A stretch of 64,000 bases of DNA, taken from positions 1 to 64,000 of the IMG/VR virus record IMGVR_UViG_3300043331_001086; one strand, written 5' to 3'. The stretch comes from a virus. A model generated the notes under the pieces. It did not search any database, was not told the origin of the DNA, and saw nothing but the letters and a program-made list of their open reading frames with translations. The stretch's first letter is position 1, and each line of letters begins with the position of its first letter. The position numbers and the translations under genes were made by a program. Positions 1 to 8,281 of this stretch are shown piece after piece.

Positions 1-2
1 TG

Positions 3-1130
3 GTGGCCCGCACCGAGGTGGTGTCCGCGGCCAACGCCGGCGCGGTCCACCGGATGTCGATGCTCGGCAAGGACGCGCTCCTGTTCAAGCAGTGGGTCGC
101 CACCCTCGACGCCCGGACCCGCCCGTCGCACGCCGCCGCCGACGGGCAGGTGCAGGAACGCAACGGCCGCTTCCGGGTCGGGGCGGCCTACCTCGAGTAC
201 CCGGGTGACCCGCTCGGCCCCCCGGGTGAGGTGATCAACTGTCGGTGCACGATCATCTTCACGGACCGGCTGGCCGGGGAGACCGACGTCGAAGGCCGCC
301 AGGAGGGTGGCGTCGAGCCGGTGGTCGAGACCGTCGCCGAACCCGAGACGATCACCGCCATCCCGGAGCCGGAGGCCTACCCGGGTGGGCTCACCCAGAA
401 GCAGGCCGAGTCGTGGCTCCACGACCGGCACGGACTCGACGCCGACGGCAACCGCCGGGCCCTGTACGTGGACGGGCTGGGACCTCGCGCGGCGAACGAG
501 GTGGCCGAGACCCTCCACGACCTGTTCACCCGCTACCCCCACGTCGCCCGCCGGATCCGGGTCGCGGGCACGTCCTCGAAGGTCACGAACGCCATCAATC
601 AGGTGCCCGGGGTCCGCATCCGCAACGTGTCCCCCCGGGCCTACGCCGACGCCGTGCGCACGTTCGTCCCCGGCGACGTGTCCGGGTCGATCCGCATCAA
701 CGCGTCGAAGGCCCGCCGGTACGACGAGATGGTCGACTCGCTCAAGCGGGACAGCATGGCCGGGTTCCACCCGCCGGGCACCGACTCGATCGCGGGCATC
801 ACCCGCCACGAGTTCGGTCACCACCTCTACTGGGAAGCTCAGGACGCCGCCGCCGACCGGGGTGTCCTCGCGGACATGCGGCGCGAGCTCGAAGAGGCCA
901 TCCGCCGGGCGATCCGCCGGGTCGCGCCCAGCGCCGGGGAAGGCAGCGCCGAGTGGAACCGGGCCCGCTACGACGTCATCCGCTTCGACGTGTCGAAGTA
1001 CGCGCTCACGAACACCGACGAGCTCATGGCCGAGGCGTTCGCGTTCGTGACCTCCCACGACAAGCCGACCATCCTCGCCTCGGAACTCATCGAGATCCTC
1101 ACCCGCTACGCCCGACCGGGAGGTGCCTGA
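3..1130 (+). CDS. MuF-like head protein C-terminus with zincin metallopeptidase domain (5' partial)
   Basis: The frame is open to the left edge, so the N-terminus is missing. The first ~80 residues carry the Mu gpF head-morphogenesis signature: a W..TLDARTRPSH core followed by YPGDP and EVINCRC. After a Pro/Glu-rich linker the C-terminal ~240 residues form a putative zinc metallopeptidase with HEFGH at residues 269-273 and candidate third ligands E340 or E344 in DELMAE. MuF proteins are internal head proteins made beside the portal, and MuF-toxin fusions are a known polymorphic toxin family. Whether this domain acts on the host or during head maturation cannot be told from sequence. The stop overlaps the next ATG by one base. 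Family assignment is firm; toxin role is inferred. Confidence 0.8.
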   Translation: MARTEVVSAANAGAVHRMSMLGKDALLFKQWVATLDARTRPSHAAADGQVQERNGRFRVGAAYLEYPGDPLGPPGEVINCRCTIIFTDRLAGETDVEGRQEGGVEPVVETVAEPETITAIPEPEAYPGGLTQKQAESWLHDRHGLDADGNRRALYVDGLGPRAANEVAETLHDLFTRYPHVARRIRVAGTSSKVTNAINQVPGVRIRNVSPRAYADAVRTFVPGDVSGSIRINASKARRYDEMVDSLKRDSMAGFHPPGTDSIAGITRHEFGHHLYWEAQDAAADRGVLADMRRELEEAIRRAIRRVAPSAGEGSAEWNRARYDVIRFDVSKYALTNTDELMAEAFAFVTSHDKPTILASELIEILTRYARPGGA

Positions 1131-1372
1131 TGGCCACCTGGCTCATGCCCATCTGCGAGGCGTGCACCCGCCTCGGCCCCGCCGCCGACGGCACCGGGTA
1201 CGCGTGCGAGGCGTTCCCCGACGGGATCCCCGAGGCCATCTACCCCGAGGGGTTCGACCACCGCCAGCCCTACCCGGGGGACAACGGGATCCGCTTCGAG
1301 CTCGACCCGACCCAGGCCGATCAGCTGGCCCGCTACGACGCGTCGCTGATCGAGTCCTCGTCGCCGGAGTGA
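1130..1372 (+). CDS. small Cys-containing protein between MuF and protease genes
   Basis: An 80-aa protein whose ATG overlaps the stop of the MuF gene, so it is probably translationally coupled. It begins with a short CEAC pair and a third Cys near residue 25 (YACEAF), then a Pro/Tyr/Asp-rich section (GFDHRQPYPGD). The pattern suggests a small metal-binding or disulfide-stabilised fold. The position between portal/MuF and the capsid protease argues for a head-assembly accessory. No family function is recognised. Confidence 0.75.
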   Translation: MATWLMPICEACTRLGPAADGTGYACEAFPDGIPEAIYPEGFDHRQPYPGDNGIRFELDPTQADQLARYDASLIESSSPE

Positions 1373-1376
1373 CGCC

Positions 1377-3698
1377 GTGGCAGACTCACCCTCGATGAGC
1401 GGGATCCTGTTCGATGTCGCCCAGGCGATCACCGCCCAGGCCGTGAACGTCAACCCGGACGGCACGCCGCACACCGGGGGCATGGTCGCCCTGGTCCCCC
1501 AGGCCGACGACCTCGCCCGGCTCGCGGTCCCCGGCGCCGAGCCGAAGGACCAGCTACACACGACGCTCTACTTCCTCGGTGACGCGGCGGACATCCCCGC
1601 CGAGGTGCGCGCCGGGATCCTCGCACAGGTCGAGGAGGTGGCCGGACGCTTCCCGCCGGTGGAGGGGTCGGCGTTTGCGGTCAACCTGTTCAACCCGGCC
1701 GGCGCGGAACCGGCGTGGGTGCTCGGCGTCGGCGGCGACACGCTCGCCCCGTTCCGTGACGCCGTGTCCGAGGCCATCGCCCTCGGCGCCGGTGGCTGGG
1801 CCATGCCCGAGCAGCACTCGCCGTGGGTCCCGCACGTCACGATCGGGTACGGCGCGGCGGTCGGCGACGGGATGGCCGAACAGCTGGCCGACCGGACCGG
1901 CCCGGTCGTGTTCGACCGTCTGCGTGTCGCGTACGGCACCCAGGTGCGAGACTTCCCGCTCGAAGGTGACCCCGAGGCTTTGACCGCCGCGGCGGTCGTG
2001 GAGGAGGACGGAGCCATGCCCTACGGCATCCGCGCCGGCGGCGACGACTGCCCGCACGAGGTGTACGAGATCGAGACTGGTGAGCGGGCCCCGGGGGGGT
2101 GCCACGCCACCCACGACGAGGCCCTCGCCCATCAGCGGGCCCTCGAGGTGAACGTTCCCGACGCCGCGGTCGCGCCCGAGCTCGCACCACAGCCCGGCGA
2201 GCACTTCCACGCCATCGCCCACACCGAGGGGCAGTCGACGGGGTGGCGGACCTTCACGAACCTGGCGTGGCGTGAGCCGCCCTTCGCGTTCCACTGGCAG
2301 AAGGGGTCGTCGGCCCACTCGGGGACGCCACTCACGTTGCAGGTCGGGCTCGTGTCCCGGGTGGTCCGCGACCCGGCCAACCCGGCGGCGATCCACATGT
2401 TCGGGCCCGTGGACCTCGACGGCGCCGACGCCCGTGAGTACGCCCGGATGCTCGTGGCCGGGTTCGCCCGGTGGGTGTCCATCGGACTGGACGAGGAGCC
2501 GCCCGAGGTGGTCGAGGTGTGGCCCGACGACGCCGACGGCGAGGCCCCGATCGACATGCTCCTCGGGGAGCCCGACCAGGTGCTGATCGACGGGGGCCGG
2601 ATCGGGGAACTCACCGGCGTGTCGGTGCCCGCCCAGGCCGACGCCGTGATCGAACCGACCCCCGAGCTCGTCCGGGCTCTCGAAGCCCTCAACGGCGGCC
2701 TCGCCGCCGAGTCCGAGACCGTGCCGGAGATGGTGTGCCCCGACGGGAAGCACTGGGACCCGGACTCGGGGACCTGCGTGGACGACGTCCCCATGGACGA
2801 CATGGGCACCCGTCCCGGTGGGGCCCTGGTCGTCGCCCACAACGCCGGGCGGATCCGGGTGGTCCGTAACCCGTCCCGGGTGCCCGCAGCGGCCCAGGCG
2901 GCCACACAAGCGGAGTCGGAGGCCTCTGTCACCACCGCCGATGTGGTCCAGGCCCTGACCGCGGCCGCGTACCGCATCGAGATCCCGGACCTCCCCCCGG
3001 CCAGCTGGTACGACGAACCGAACGACGTCGACGTGCCGGGCGCGTTCTGCGTGAACGACGACGGCCGGGTGTGGGGCATCCTCGCCCCGCTCGGCACCGG
3101 CCATCGCGCGTTCGTCAACTCGGGCCGCCGGGTCACCGCCCCGCACGGCCGGGTCGACTACTCCCGGTTCCTCGGCGGCGAGGCGCTCACGACCTCGGGC
3201 CGGATCGGTGGGGTCGGGCCGATCACGATGGACTGCGGGCACGCCTCCCGGTTCCGGGCCAACGGGGACGAGGGGTTCGCCCACTACGAGAACGCGTGCA
3301 CCGTCGTCGCGAAGGTCCGGGTCGGTGAGACCGCCGAGGGGCTCCCGTGGGTGGCCGGCGCGCTCGAGCCCGGGGTCACGCCCGATGAGGTGTCCCGGAT
3401 GCTCGCCTGTCGGCTGTCCGGGGACTGGCAGCCCCATCCGGACAAGCCCGGGTGGGACGAGCTCGTGGCCGCGCTGCTCGTGCCCGCGCCGGCGTTCGCC
3501 GGGCCCCGCAGCGGGCCGACGGTCACCCACCGGGAAGGGGTGCTCGTCGCGTCGTCGGTCCCGGTCAGCTACGTGCCCCACCCCGAGGAGCGCGCCCCGG
3601 TCGGGCCCGACGACCTCGAAGCCGTCGCCGCGTCGGCCGGGCGGACCCCGTGGGCCCGCCGTGCCGCGCGGCTCAACCGCACGGGGGTGCTCCGATGA
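1377..3698 (+). CDS. capsid maturation protease with N-terminal 2H phosphoesterase domain
   Basis: A 773-aa multidomain protein. Residues ~35-200 look like a 2H phosphoesterase (2'-5' RNA ligase-like) domain with both HxT motifs, H61-T-T63 in HTTLYFLG and H153-V-T155 in PHVTIGY. Residues ~275-430 resemble the prohead protease of actinophages (WVSIGL and RIGELTGVSVPAQADAVI). Residues ~535-720 form the C-terminal domain often attached to that protease (PPASWYDEP, DDGRVWGILAPLGTGHRAF, LSGDWQP). The GTG at 1377 lies 4 bases after the upstream stop; an ATG at 1395 is an alternative. The role would be cleavage of scaffold and capsid precursors in the procapsid. The 2H fusion is unusual and may be a cyclic-nucleotide or RNA phosphodiesterase. 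Confidence 0.8.
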   Translation: MADSPSMSGILFDVAQAITAQAVNVNPDGTPHTGGMVALVPQADDLARLAVPGAEPKDQLHTTLYFLGDAADIPAEVRAGILAQVEEVAGRFPPVEGSAFAVNLFNPAGAEPAWVLGVGGDTLAPFRDAVSEAIALGAGGWAMPEQHSPWVPHVTIGYGAAVGDGMAEQLADRTGPVVFDRLRVAYGTQVRDFPLEGDPEALTAAAVVEEDGAMPYGIRAGGDDCPHEVYEIETGERAPGGCHATHDEALAHQRALEVNVPDAAVAPELAPQPGEHFHAIAHTEGQSTGWRTFTNLAWREPPFAFHWQKGSSAHSGTPLTLQVGLVSRVVRDPANPAAIHMFGPVDLDGADAREYARMLVAGFARWVSIGLDEEPPEVVEVWPDDADGEAPIDMLLGEPDQVLIDGGRIGELTGVSVPAQADAVIEPTPELVRALEALNGGLAAESETVPEMVCPDGKHWDPDSGTCVDDVPMDDMGTRPGGALVVAHNAGRIRVVRNPSRVPAAAQAATQAESEASVTTADVVQALTAAAYRIEIPDLPPASWYDEPNDVDVPGAFCVNDDGRVWGILAPLGTGHRAFVNSGRRVTAPHGRVDYSRFLGGEALTTSGRIGGVGPITMDCGHASRFRANGDEGFAHYENACTVVAKVRVGETAEGLPWVAGALEPGVTPDEVSRMLACRLSGDWQPHPDKPGWDELVAALLVPAPAFAGPRSGPTVTHREGVLVASSVPVSYVPHPEERAPVGPDDLEAVAASAGRTPWARRAARLNRTGVLR

Positions 3699-4840
3699 CC
3701 GGCCTGCAGCACGACCTCACCCGCACGAACGCGTACGGGCTCCTGCGCCAGCTGTTCTACGAGGGGGCCATCTCGTCGGTGTCCGCCGAGGTGCACACAG
3801 CCGAGGGTTGGACCACCGCCGAGGCCGACGCCGTGGGGGCCCTGTTCCCTGAGGCCCGCCACGCCGCGACCGCGCACCACGACTCGTGGCTCGCCATGGT
3901 CGACGGGGTGGAAGTGCTGGTCGAGCTCCACAGCAACGGCGACTGGGAAGCCCACGCCCGCGGCGAGGGCCCCCGGGCCGTGGCCGCGCAGCTGGCACGC
4001 GTCGCCGCCGCGCTCCCCGGGCCCACCTACGAGGAGGAGTCCGGGTCGGCGCTCGTGCGGTTCTGGTCGCTGGGCGCGTACGGCCCGGAGTCCACGACCC
4101 GCCGTCTCGCCGCTGGCGCGTGGGGTGACGTCGAGCCGAACTACCCCGGGCCCGTCGGCCGCCAGGTGAACGACCTCATGGCCCAGACCGCCGCGCCGGC
4201 CGGGCGCCTGGCCCTGTGGCACGGGCCCCCGGGGACCGGCAAGACACACGCCATCCGGGCACTCGCCGAGGCGTGGCAGCCCTGGTGCGACATCGACTAC
4301 GTGGTCGACACCGACGAGTTCTTCGGGAACGGCAACTACATGGCGTCGGTGCTCCTGCGGACCGACGCCTATGACCTCGGCGCCGACCGGTGGCGGCTCA
4401 TCGTGGTCGAGGACGCCGGGGAGTTCGTGAAGGCCAACGCCACCGGCCAGGGCCTGGCCCGTCTGCTCAACCTCGCGGACGGGCTGATCGGCCAGGGTCT
4501 ACAGGTGATGGTGCTGCTCACCACGAACGAGCCGATCGACAAGCTCCACCCGGCCATGACCCGCCGGGGCCGGTGCATGTCGAACGTCCGGTTCCGCCCG
4601 TTCGAGCCCGCCGAGGCCGACGCCTGGGTGAAGGCCCGGTTCCCGGACCTCGCGCTCGAGGCCACCGACCCGGTGACCCTCGCCGATCTGTACGCCATCG
4701 CCGCGGACGCCGAGGCCGCGCTCCGCGCCGAGCAACGCGACCGGGTGAACACGGCCATGGCCGCGTACCACCGGCACGTCGCCCGCCGCGGGCCCGCCGG
4801 GGTGTACGACTTCCCCGAGTTCACGGGGACCTCGGGCTGA
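3695..4840 (+). CDS. AAA+ ATPase in the head operon
   Basis: A 381-aa protein starting at an ATG that overlaps the upstream TGA. An N-terminal ~160-aa domain of unknown fold precedes a classical AAA+ module: Walker A GPPGTGKT at residues 177-184, Walker B LIVVED ending at D240, sensor-1 LLTTNEP, and an arginine-finger-like MTRRGRC. It resembles the actinobacterial AAA/DUF5925 type of ATPase. AAA+ proteins are not standard head genes, so this one may remodel the protease/MuF complex or act during packaging or ejection. Catalytic motifs are complete. The function is inferred from position only. Confidence 0.8.
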   Translation: MTGLQHDLTRTNAYGLLRQLFYEGAISSVSAEVHTAEGWTTAEADAVGALFPEARHAATAHHDSWLAMVDGVEVLVELHSNGDWEAHARGEGPRAVAAQLARVAAALPGPTYEEESGSALVRFWSLGAYGPESTTRRLAAGAWGDVEPNYPGPVGRQVNDLMAQTAAPAGRLALWHGPPGTGKTHAIRALAEAWQPWCDIDYVVDTDEFFGNGNYMASVLLRTDAYDLGADRWRLIVVEDAGEFVKANATGQGLARLLNLADGLIGQGLQVMVLLTTNEPIDKLHPAMTRRGRCMSNVRFRPFEPAEADAWVKARFPDLALEATDPVTLADLYAIAADAEAALRAEQRDRVNTAMAAYHRHVARRGPAGVYDFPEFTGTSG

Positions 4841-5049
4841 TGGCCGGAGGGTGCGGATGTGGCGGGGGCGGGGGGCTCACCGTGTCCACGAACGGGGACA
4901 GCGTGTCCGTCCAGCGGGCGACCACCGCCGTGCCGGGGATGCCCCGCTACGAGGTGACCGACCCCGACGGGTCGGTGCACGAGTTCGCCACGTACGCCGA
5001 CGCCCGGGTGCACAAGCACACCTCCGGCGGGAAGCTCCGGGCGGTCTGA
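4840..5049 (+). CDS. small Gly/Cys-rich head-region protein
   Basis: A 69-aa protein starting with ATG overlapping the ATPase stop. The N-terminus is MAGGCGCGGGGG, followed by a short domain (YEVTDPDGSVHEFATYADA). The next gene encodes a similar product with an N-terminal GCGTCG motif and a comparable F.(T/S)YA.AR segment, so the two look like tandem paralogues. Closely spaced cysteines could bind metal or anchor the protein. Function unknown; a structural-operon accessory is the best guess. Confidence 0.7.
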   Translation: MAGGCGCGGGGGLTVSTNGDSVSVQRATTAVPGMPRYEVTDPDGSVHEFATYADARVHKHTSGGKLRAV

Positions 5050-5252
5050 TGGGCTGCGGGACGTGCGGGTCCGGTCAGCCGGTGGACACGACACCGCTCA
5101 CGTCCGGGGACATCACCGCCCCTGGGGCCCGGTTCGCGGTCACGACCGTCGAGCGCACCGAGGTGTTCGGGAGCTACGCCGCGGCCCGCGCGTGGCAGGC
5201 CGAGCACGGCGGGCACCTCGGCGTGGTCCGGTCCGGTGGGGGTGTAGCGTGA
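5049..5252 (+). CDS. small Cys-rich paralogue of the preceding gene
   Basis: A 67-aa protein beginning MGCGTCGSG, with ATG overlapping the previous stop. The body (RFAVTTVERTEVFGSYAAARAW) matches the pattern of its upstream neighbour: a short beta-rich stretch followed by an YAxAR helix. No known family is recognised. A GTG at 5249 opens a further 38-codon frame to 5365, but its composition is not convincingly coding. Confidence 0.7.
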   Translation: MGCGTCGSGQPVDTTPLTSGDITAPGARFAVTTVERTEVFGSYAAARAWQAEHGGHLGVVRSGGGVA

Positions 5253-5364
5253 CCGGCGTCGACGGGGGTATGGCCCCCAGGCCCCCTGACCCCCGTATCG
5301 ACAGTCCGACGGTCGCCGAGACCCCTCCTGGCGGCCGTCGGCGCGTTCAACGAGAGGAGCCGTG

Positions 5365-5604
5365 ATGGAGTTCGTGCTCAAGCGCGACGTACAGGCCGCG
5401 GCAGGCGGGCAGATGGTCACCGTGCCAGCGGGGTCGTCCCTGGCGGACATCTCCGCTGAGGTGCGCGACCAGCTGGCCCCCGACCACTTCGCCGCGAGCG
5501 ACGGGTCGGACACCGTGCCCCCGGACTGGCGGCCCCCCGAGGCCGCGGAACGGGACCAGGCCCAGATCGACGGCCTGGTCGACCTCGGTGTGCGGGAGGC
5601 GTGA
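5365..5604 (+). CDS. small hypothetical head-region protein
   Basis: A 79-aa acidic protein preceded by a clear ribosome-binding site (AGAGGAG). A GTG three bases upstream is an alternative start. The N-terminal part (FVLKRDVQAAAGGQMVTVPAG) looks beta-rich, then comes an acidic Trp/Pro section and a C-terminal helix. It lies directly before the fibre-like protein and may be a capsid or connector accessory. No family recognised. Confidence 0.65.
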   Translation: MEFVLKRDVQAAAGGQMVTVPAGSSLADISAEVRDQLAPDHFAASDGSDTVPPDWRPPEAAERDQAQIDGLVDLGVREA

Positions 5605-5607
5605 CCG

Positions 5608-6027
5608 ATGCCCTACGTCGACTCGATCGAACAGGCCCTGCTCGACCATTTCTTCAACGACCCCGCGTACACTCCGGAGACGGCCGGGTCGCTGGACCTC
5701 GCGCTGTCGACCACCACGCCGACGGACTCGGGCTCGAACTTCACCGAGCCGTCCGGCAACGGGTACGCCCGGGTCGACATCCCGATCGCGAGCATGGGCG
5801 CCGCGGCCGGGACCGCGCCGGCCGAGAAGTCCAACAGTGCGGCGCTCACGTTCCCCACCGCGTCCGGGTCGTGGGGGACCGTCACCCACTACGGGGTGAT
5901 GAACTCGGGCGGCACGGTGCTCGCCTGGGCGGCGCTGGACACAGCGAAGGCCATCGGCAACGGGGACACCGCCTCGTTCGCGATCGGGGCCCTCGACTTC
6001 CGTCTCGGGAAGGGCACGCCCGGCTGA
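5608..6027 (+). CDS. phage fibre-like protein (Gp80-type)
   Basis: A 139-aa protein with the layout of a widespread actinophage fibre/decoration family: an N-terminal helix (DSIEQALLDHFFNDPAY), the phrase LALSTTTPTDSGSNFTEP, a YARVDIP strand, and FPTASGSWGTVTHYGVM. These proteins usually pair with large tail-fibre or repeat proteins, and here the next two genes encode such products. It is probably exposed on the virion and involved in host contact. The start is the ATG at 5608, four bases after the previous stop. Confidence 0.7.
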   Translation: MPYVDSIEQALLDHFFNDPAYTPETAGSLDLALSTTTPTDSGSNFTEPSGNGYARVDIPIASMGAAAGTAPAEKSNSAALTFPTASGSWGTVTHYGVMNSGGTVLAWAALDTAKAIGNGDTASFAIGALDFRLGKGTPG

Positions 6028-6042
6028 CCGGGGTGACCCCCC

Positions 6043-8265
6043 GTGGCGTTCCCCAGCCTCGTCGCTGAGGCGTCGTCCAAGACAGACACAGCGGGCACGT
6101 CGCACACCGTCGACATCCCCACCGGGTCGAACGGCCTGCTCGTCATGGCGTTCGGCACCCCGGGCAACTCGGCCCTGTCCGGCAACGACCTCGCGCTCTG
6201 GCGGCTCATCGGGACCGTGCAGGACTCGAACCCCGACGAGCGCCTCGCCGTGTACGCCCGGTCGGGGGCCGGGGTGTCCGGCACGATCACCGTCACCACC
6301 GCGGCGTCGGTCCGGTCGGCCCACCAGGTGTGGCGGTTCTCCGGCGCGACGATGCCCGAGCTCGTCGCGTTCGCGTCCGCCGCCGACGTGATCGACCCGC
6401 CCAACCTCGACCCGGCCGGGTTCGGGGCCGAGGACTTCGTGTGGCTCGCGCTCACGTGCCACACGAACGACGGCGCGGTCACCGACATCACCGGGTTCCC
6501 GTCCGGGTACACCGGCACCGGCGAGATCTCCACGGCGGGCACCGCGGCGGACGGGGTGGGGCTCGGGTGGGCCCGCCGGGACCTCAACGCGTCGGCCGAG
6601 AATCCGGGCGCGTTCACCGCGACACCGGGCGGGTCGCGGGCCACGGCCGTGACCCTCGCGATCCCACCCGCGGTCGCGGCGGCCCAGGTGACCCGCCTCG
6701 CAACCGGCGGCCGGGGCGCGGGCACGACCACGACGACGCCCACCTACCCGGCCGGGTCCACCGCGGCGGGGCGCCTCGCCGTCGCGCACCGGTCGATCAA
6801 GCCGTCGACCGCGACCGCCGCGGATGAGACCGGGTGGACGGATCGGCTCAACGTCACCGGCGGCACCGGCGCGTCGGCCGTCGACGCCGGGCAGACCCGG
6901 CTCAAGATCGACACCGACGAACTCGCCGGGGGTGAAGCCAACCCGACCTTCGACCAGGCGTCCACCCCGAACAGCGTGACGTCGGCCATCTGCGTGTTCG
7001 AGAAGGCCCCCTCGAGCGCGACGTGGGACATCGCCGTCACGAACGGCGACGACGCCACCCACGGGACCGGACGGTCGGCGACCGGCGGCACCCTCGCCTT
7101 GCAACCCGGCGACGTCGTGCTCGCCGTGTGCGCGTCGGACACCGACTCGGCGACCGCGTTCACGTCCCCGGCGATCACCGCGTCGGGCATCACGTTCGGC
7201 CCGACCACCCAGGCCCTTGCGCCTGGCGGGTCGGGCACCGGGAACGACGTCGGCTCGCATGTGTGGGAGGCCACCGTCATCGCCGGCACGGGCACGGTGG
7301 CCCCGTCCCTGTCGCTCACCGGCGGCGCGAACAACTGCGGGCAGACCGGGTTCGTCCGGCTCCGGGCCGTCGGCGGCGGGGCCGTGGACCTCGCGGGTTC
7401 CAGCAACGCCGTCGCCGCCCAGGCCGGGAACCTCGCGCTGGCGCTCCCCCTCGGCGGGGCGTCGGGCGCGGTCGCCGCGCAAGCCGGGGGCCTGGCCGTC
7501 GCCCGCCCGCTCGCCGGCGCGAGCTCGGCCGTCGCCCAGCAGGCCGGGGACCTCACCGTCGAGGAGGGGTTCACGACCCTGGCCGGCGCGGTCGAGGCCA
7601 TCGGCGCCCAGGCCGGGCACCTGATCGTCGCCCGTCCCCTGACCGGCGCGTCCGCCGCGGTCGCCGCACAGGTCGGCGCGCTCGCGGTGGCCCGTCCCCT
7701 GTCGGGCGCGGCCCTGGCCGTTGCGGCCCAGGCCGGTCACCTGCGCGTCGCCATCGGCCTGGTCGGCGCGTCGTCGGCTGTCGTCGCGATGGCCGGGGAC
7801 CTGTCCCTCGAGGGCGCCGTGGACCTCGAGGGGATCGTGGCTGTCGTCGCTGGTCAGGCGGGCGCGCTCGGCCTGGGCCGGTCCCTCGAGGGGCACGCGG
7901 AAGCGGTCGCTGCCATGGCCGGGGCGCTCACCGTCGACCGCGGGCTCGCGGGTCCGGTGCTCGTGGTCGCCGACCACACCGGCACCCTCACCCGGCAGCT
8001 GGGACTCGGCGGCCCTGTGGCCGCTGTGGCCGCCCTGGCCGGGGTGATGGGTGTCCAGTACCCCCTGACCGGTGCCGTGGCCGTGGTGGCCGACCTGGCC
8101 GGTCTGGTGGGCATCCTGCCCGCCGTCCTGACGGGGGAACACCTCGGCGCGGTGGGGGAGCGCGCCTACCTCGGCTCAAGCAACGGCACCGGGTACCTCG
8201 GCCGGGCCGGTGCCGGCACCCACCTCGGCGCGGTCACCACGCCACCCCCGATCGGCCCGGACTGA
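6043..8265 (+). CDS. large virion surface protein with twelve 20-aa repeats
   Basis: A 740-aa protein starting at a GTG. Residues ~1-215 and ~215-440 look like two beta-sandwich domains, each running from a SxxTDTAGTSHTV-like or TTTPTYPAG-like opening to a terminal strand. Residues ~447-690 are twelve imperfect copies of a ~20-residue unit with the core L.GAS.AVAAQAG.L.V. The C-terminus has short YLG/HLG motifs (GTGYLG, GTHLGAV). No enzymatic motif is visible. Position between the fibre-like protein and the SGNH esterase suggests an adhesin, fibre shaft or decoration protein. Repeat number is likely to vary between relatives. Confidence 0.7.
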   Translation: MAFPSLVAEASSKTDTAGTSHTVDIPTGSNGLLVMAFGTPGNSALSGNDLALWRLIGTVQDSNPDERLAVYARSGAGVSGTITVTTAASVRSAHQVWRFSGATMPELVAFASAADVIDPPNLDPAGFGAEDFVWLALTCHTNDGAVTDITGFPSGYTGTGEISTAGTAADGVGLGWARRDLNASAENPGAFTATPGGSRATAVTLAIPPAVAAAQVTRLATGGRGAGTTTTTPTYPAGSTAAGRLAVAHRSIKPSTATAADETGWTDRLNVTGGTGASAVDAGQTRLKIDTDELAGGEANPTFDQASTPNSVTSAICVFEKAPSSATWDIAVTNGDDATHGTGRSATGGTLALQPGDVVLAVCASDTDSATAFTSPAITASGITFGPTTQALAPGGSGTGNDVGSHVWEATVIAGTGTVAPSLSLTGGANNCGQTGFVRLRAVGGGAVDLAGSSNAVAAQAGNLALALPLGGASGAVAAQAGGLAVARPLAGASSAVAQQAGDLTVEEGFTTLAGAVEAIGAQAGHLIVARPLTGASAAVAAQVGALAVARPLSGAALAVAAQAGHLRVAIGLVGASSAVVAMAGDLSLEGAVDLEGIVAVVAGQAGALGLGRSLEGHAEAVAAMAGALTVDRGLAGPVLVVADHTGTLTRQLGLGGPVAAVAALAGVMGVQYPLTGAVAVVADLAGLVGILPAVLTGEHLGAVGERAYLGSSNGTGYLGRAGAGTHLGAVTTPPPIGPD
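7381..8112 (+). repeat. twelve tandem ~60-bp coding repeats
   Basis: In-frame degenerate repeats within the surface protein gene. Each unit encodes about 20 residues with a conserved AVAAQAG-like centre flanked by L.G and L.V. Units 1-6 are most alike and units 8-12 more diverged, as expected for repeats that expand and then drift. Confidence 0.75.
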
Positions 8266-8269
8266 GGAG

Positions 8270-8275
8270 TACGAT
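8270..8275 (+). promoter_or_regulatory. TACGAT -10 element, leaderless start candidate
   Basis: TACGAT lies six bases before the ATG at 8282. This is the TANNNT-to-start distance expected for a leaderless transcript. An upstream GAGGAG could also act as a weakly placed ribosome-binding site. Confidence 0.45.
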
Positions 8276-8281
8276 CCCGCC

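Noticed and set aside
1554-3581. 675-aa minus-strand open frame
   Set aside because: Mirror of the protease gene; long antisense frames arise from GC-rich third positions. No motif and His/Gly/Val/Arg-biased composition.
5249-5365. 38-codon GTG-started frame with 4-bp overlap
   Set aside because: Coupling geometry is right, but the product is Pro/Arg/Gly-rich without structure; could be a spacer. Left out as a gene.
5347-8142. 931-aa minus-strand open frame
   Set aside because: Shadow of the fibre-like and repeat-protein genes; composition dominated by Arg, Gly, Asp with no domain.
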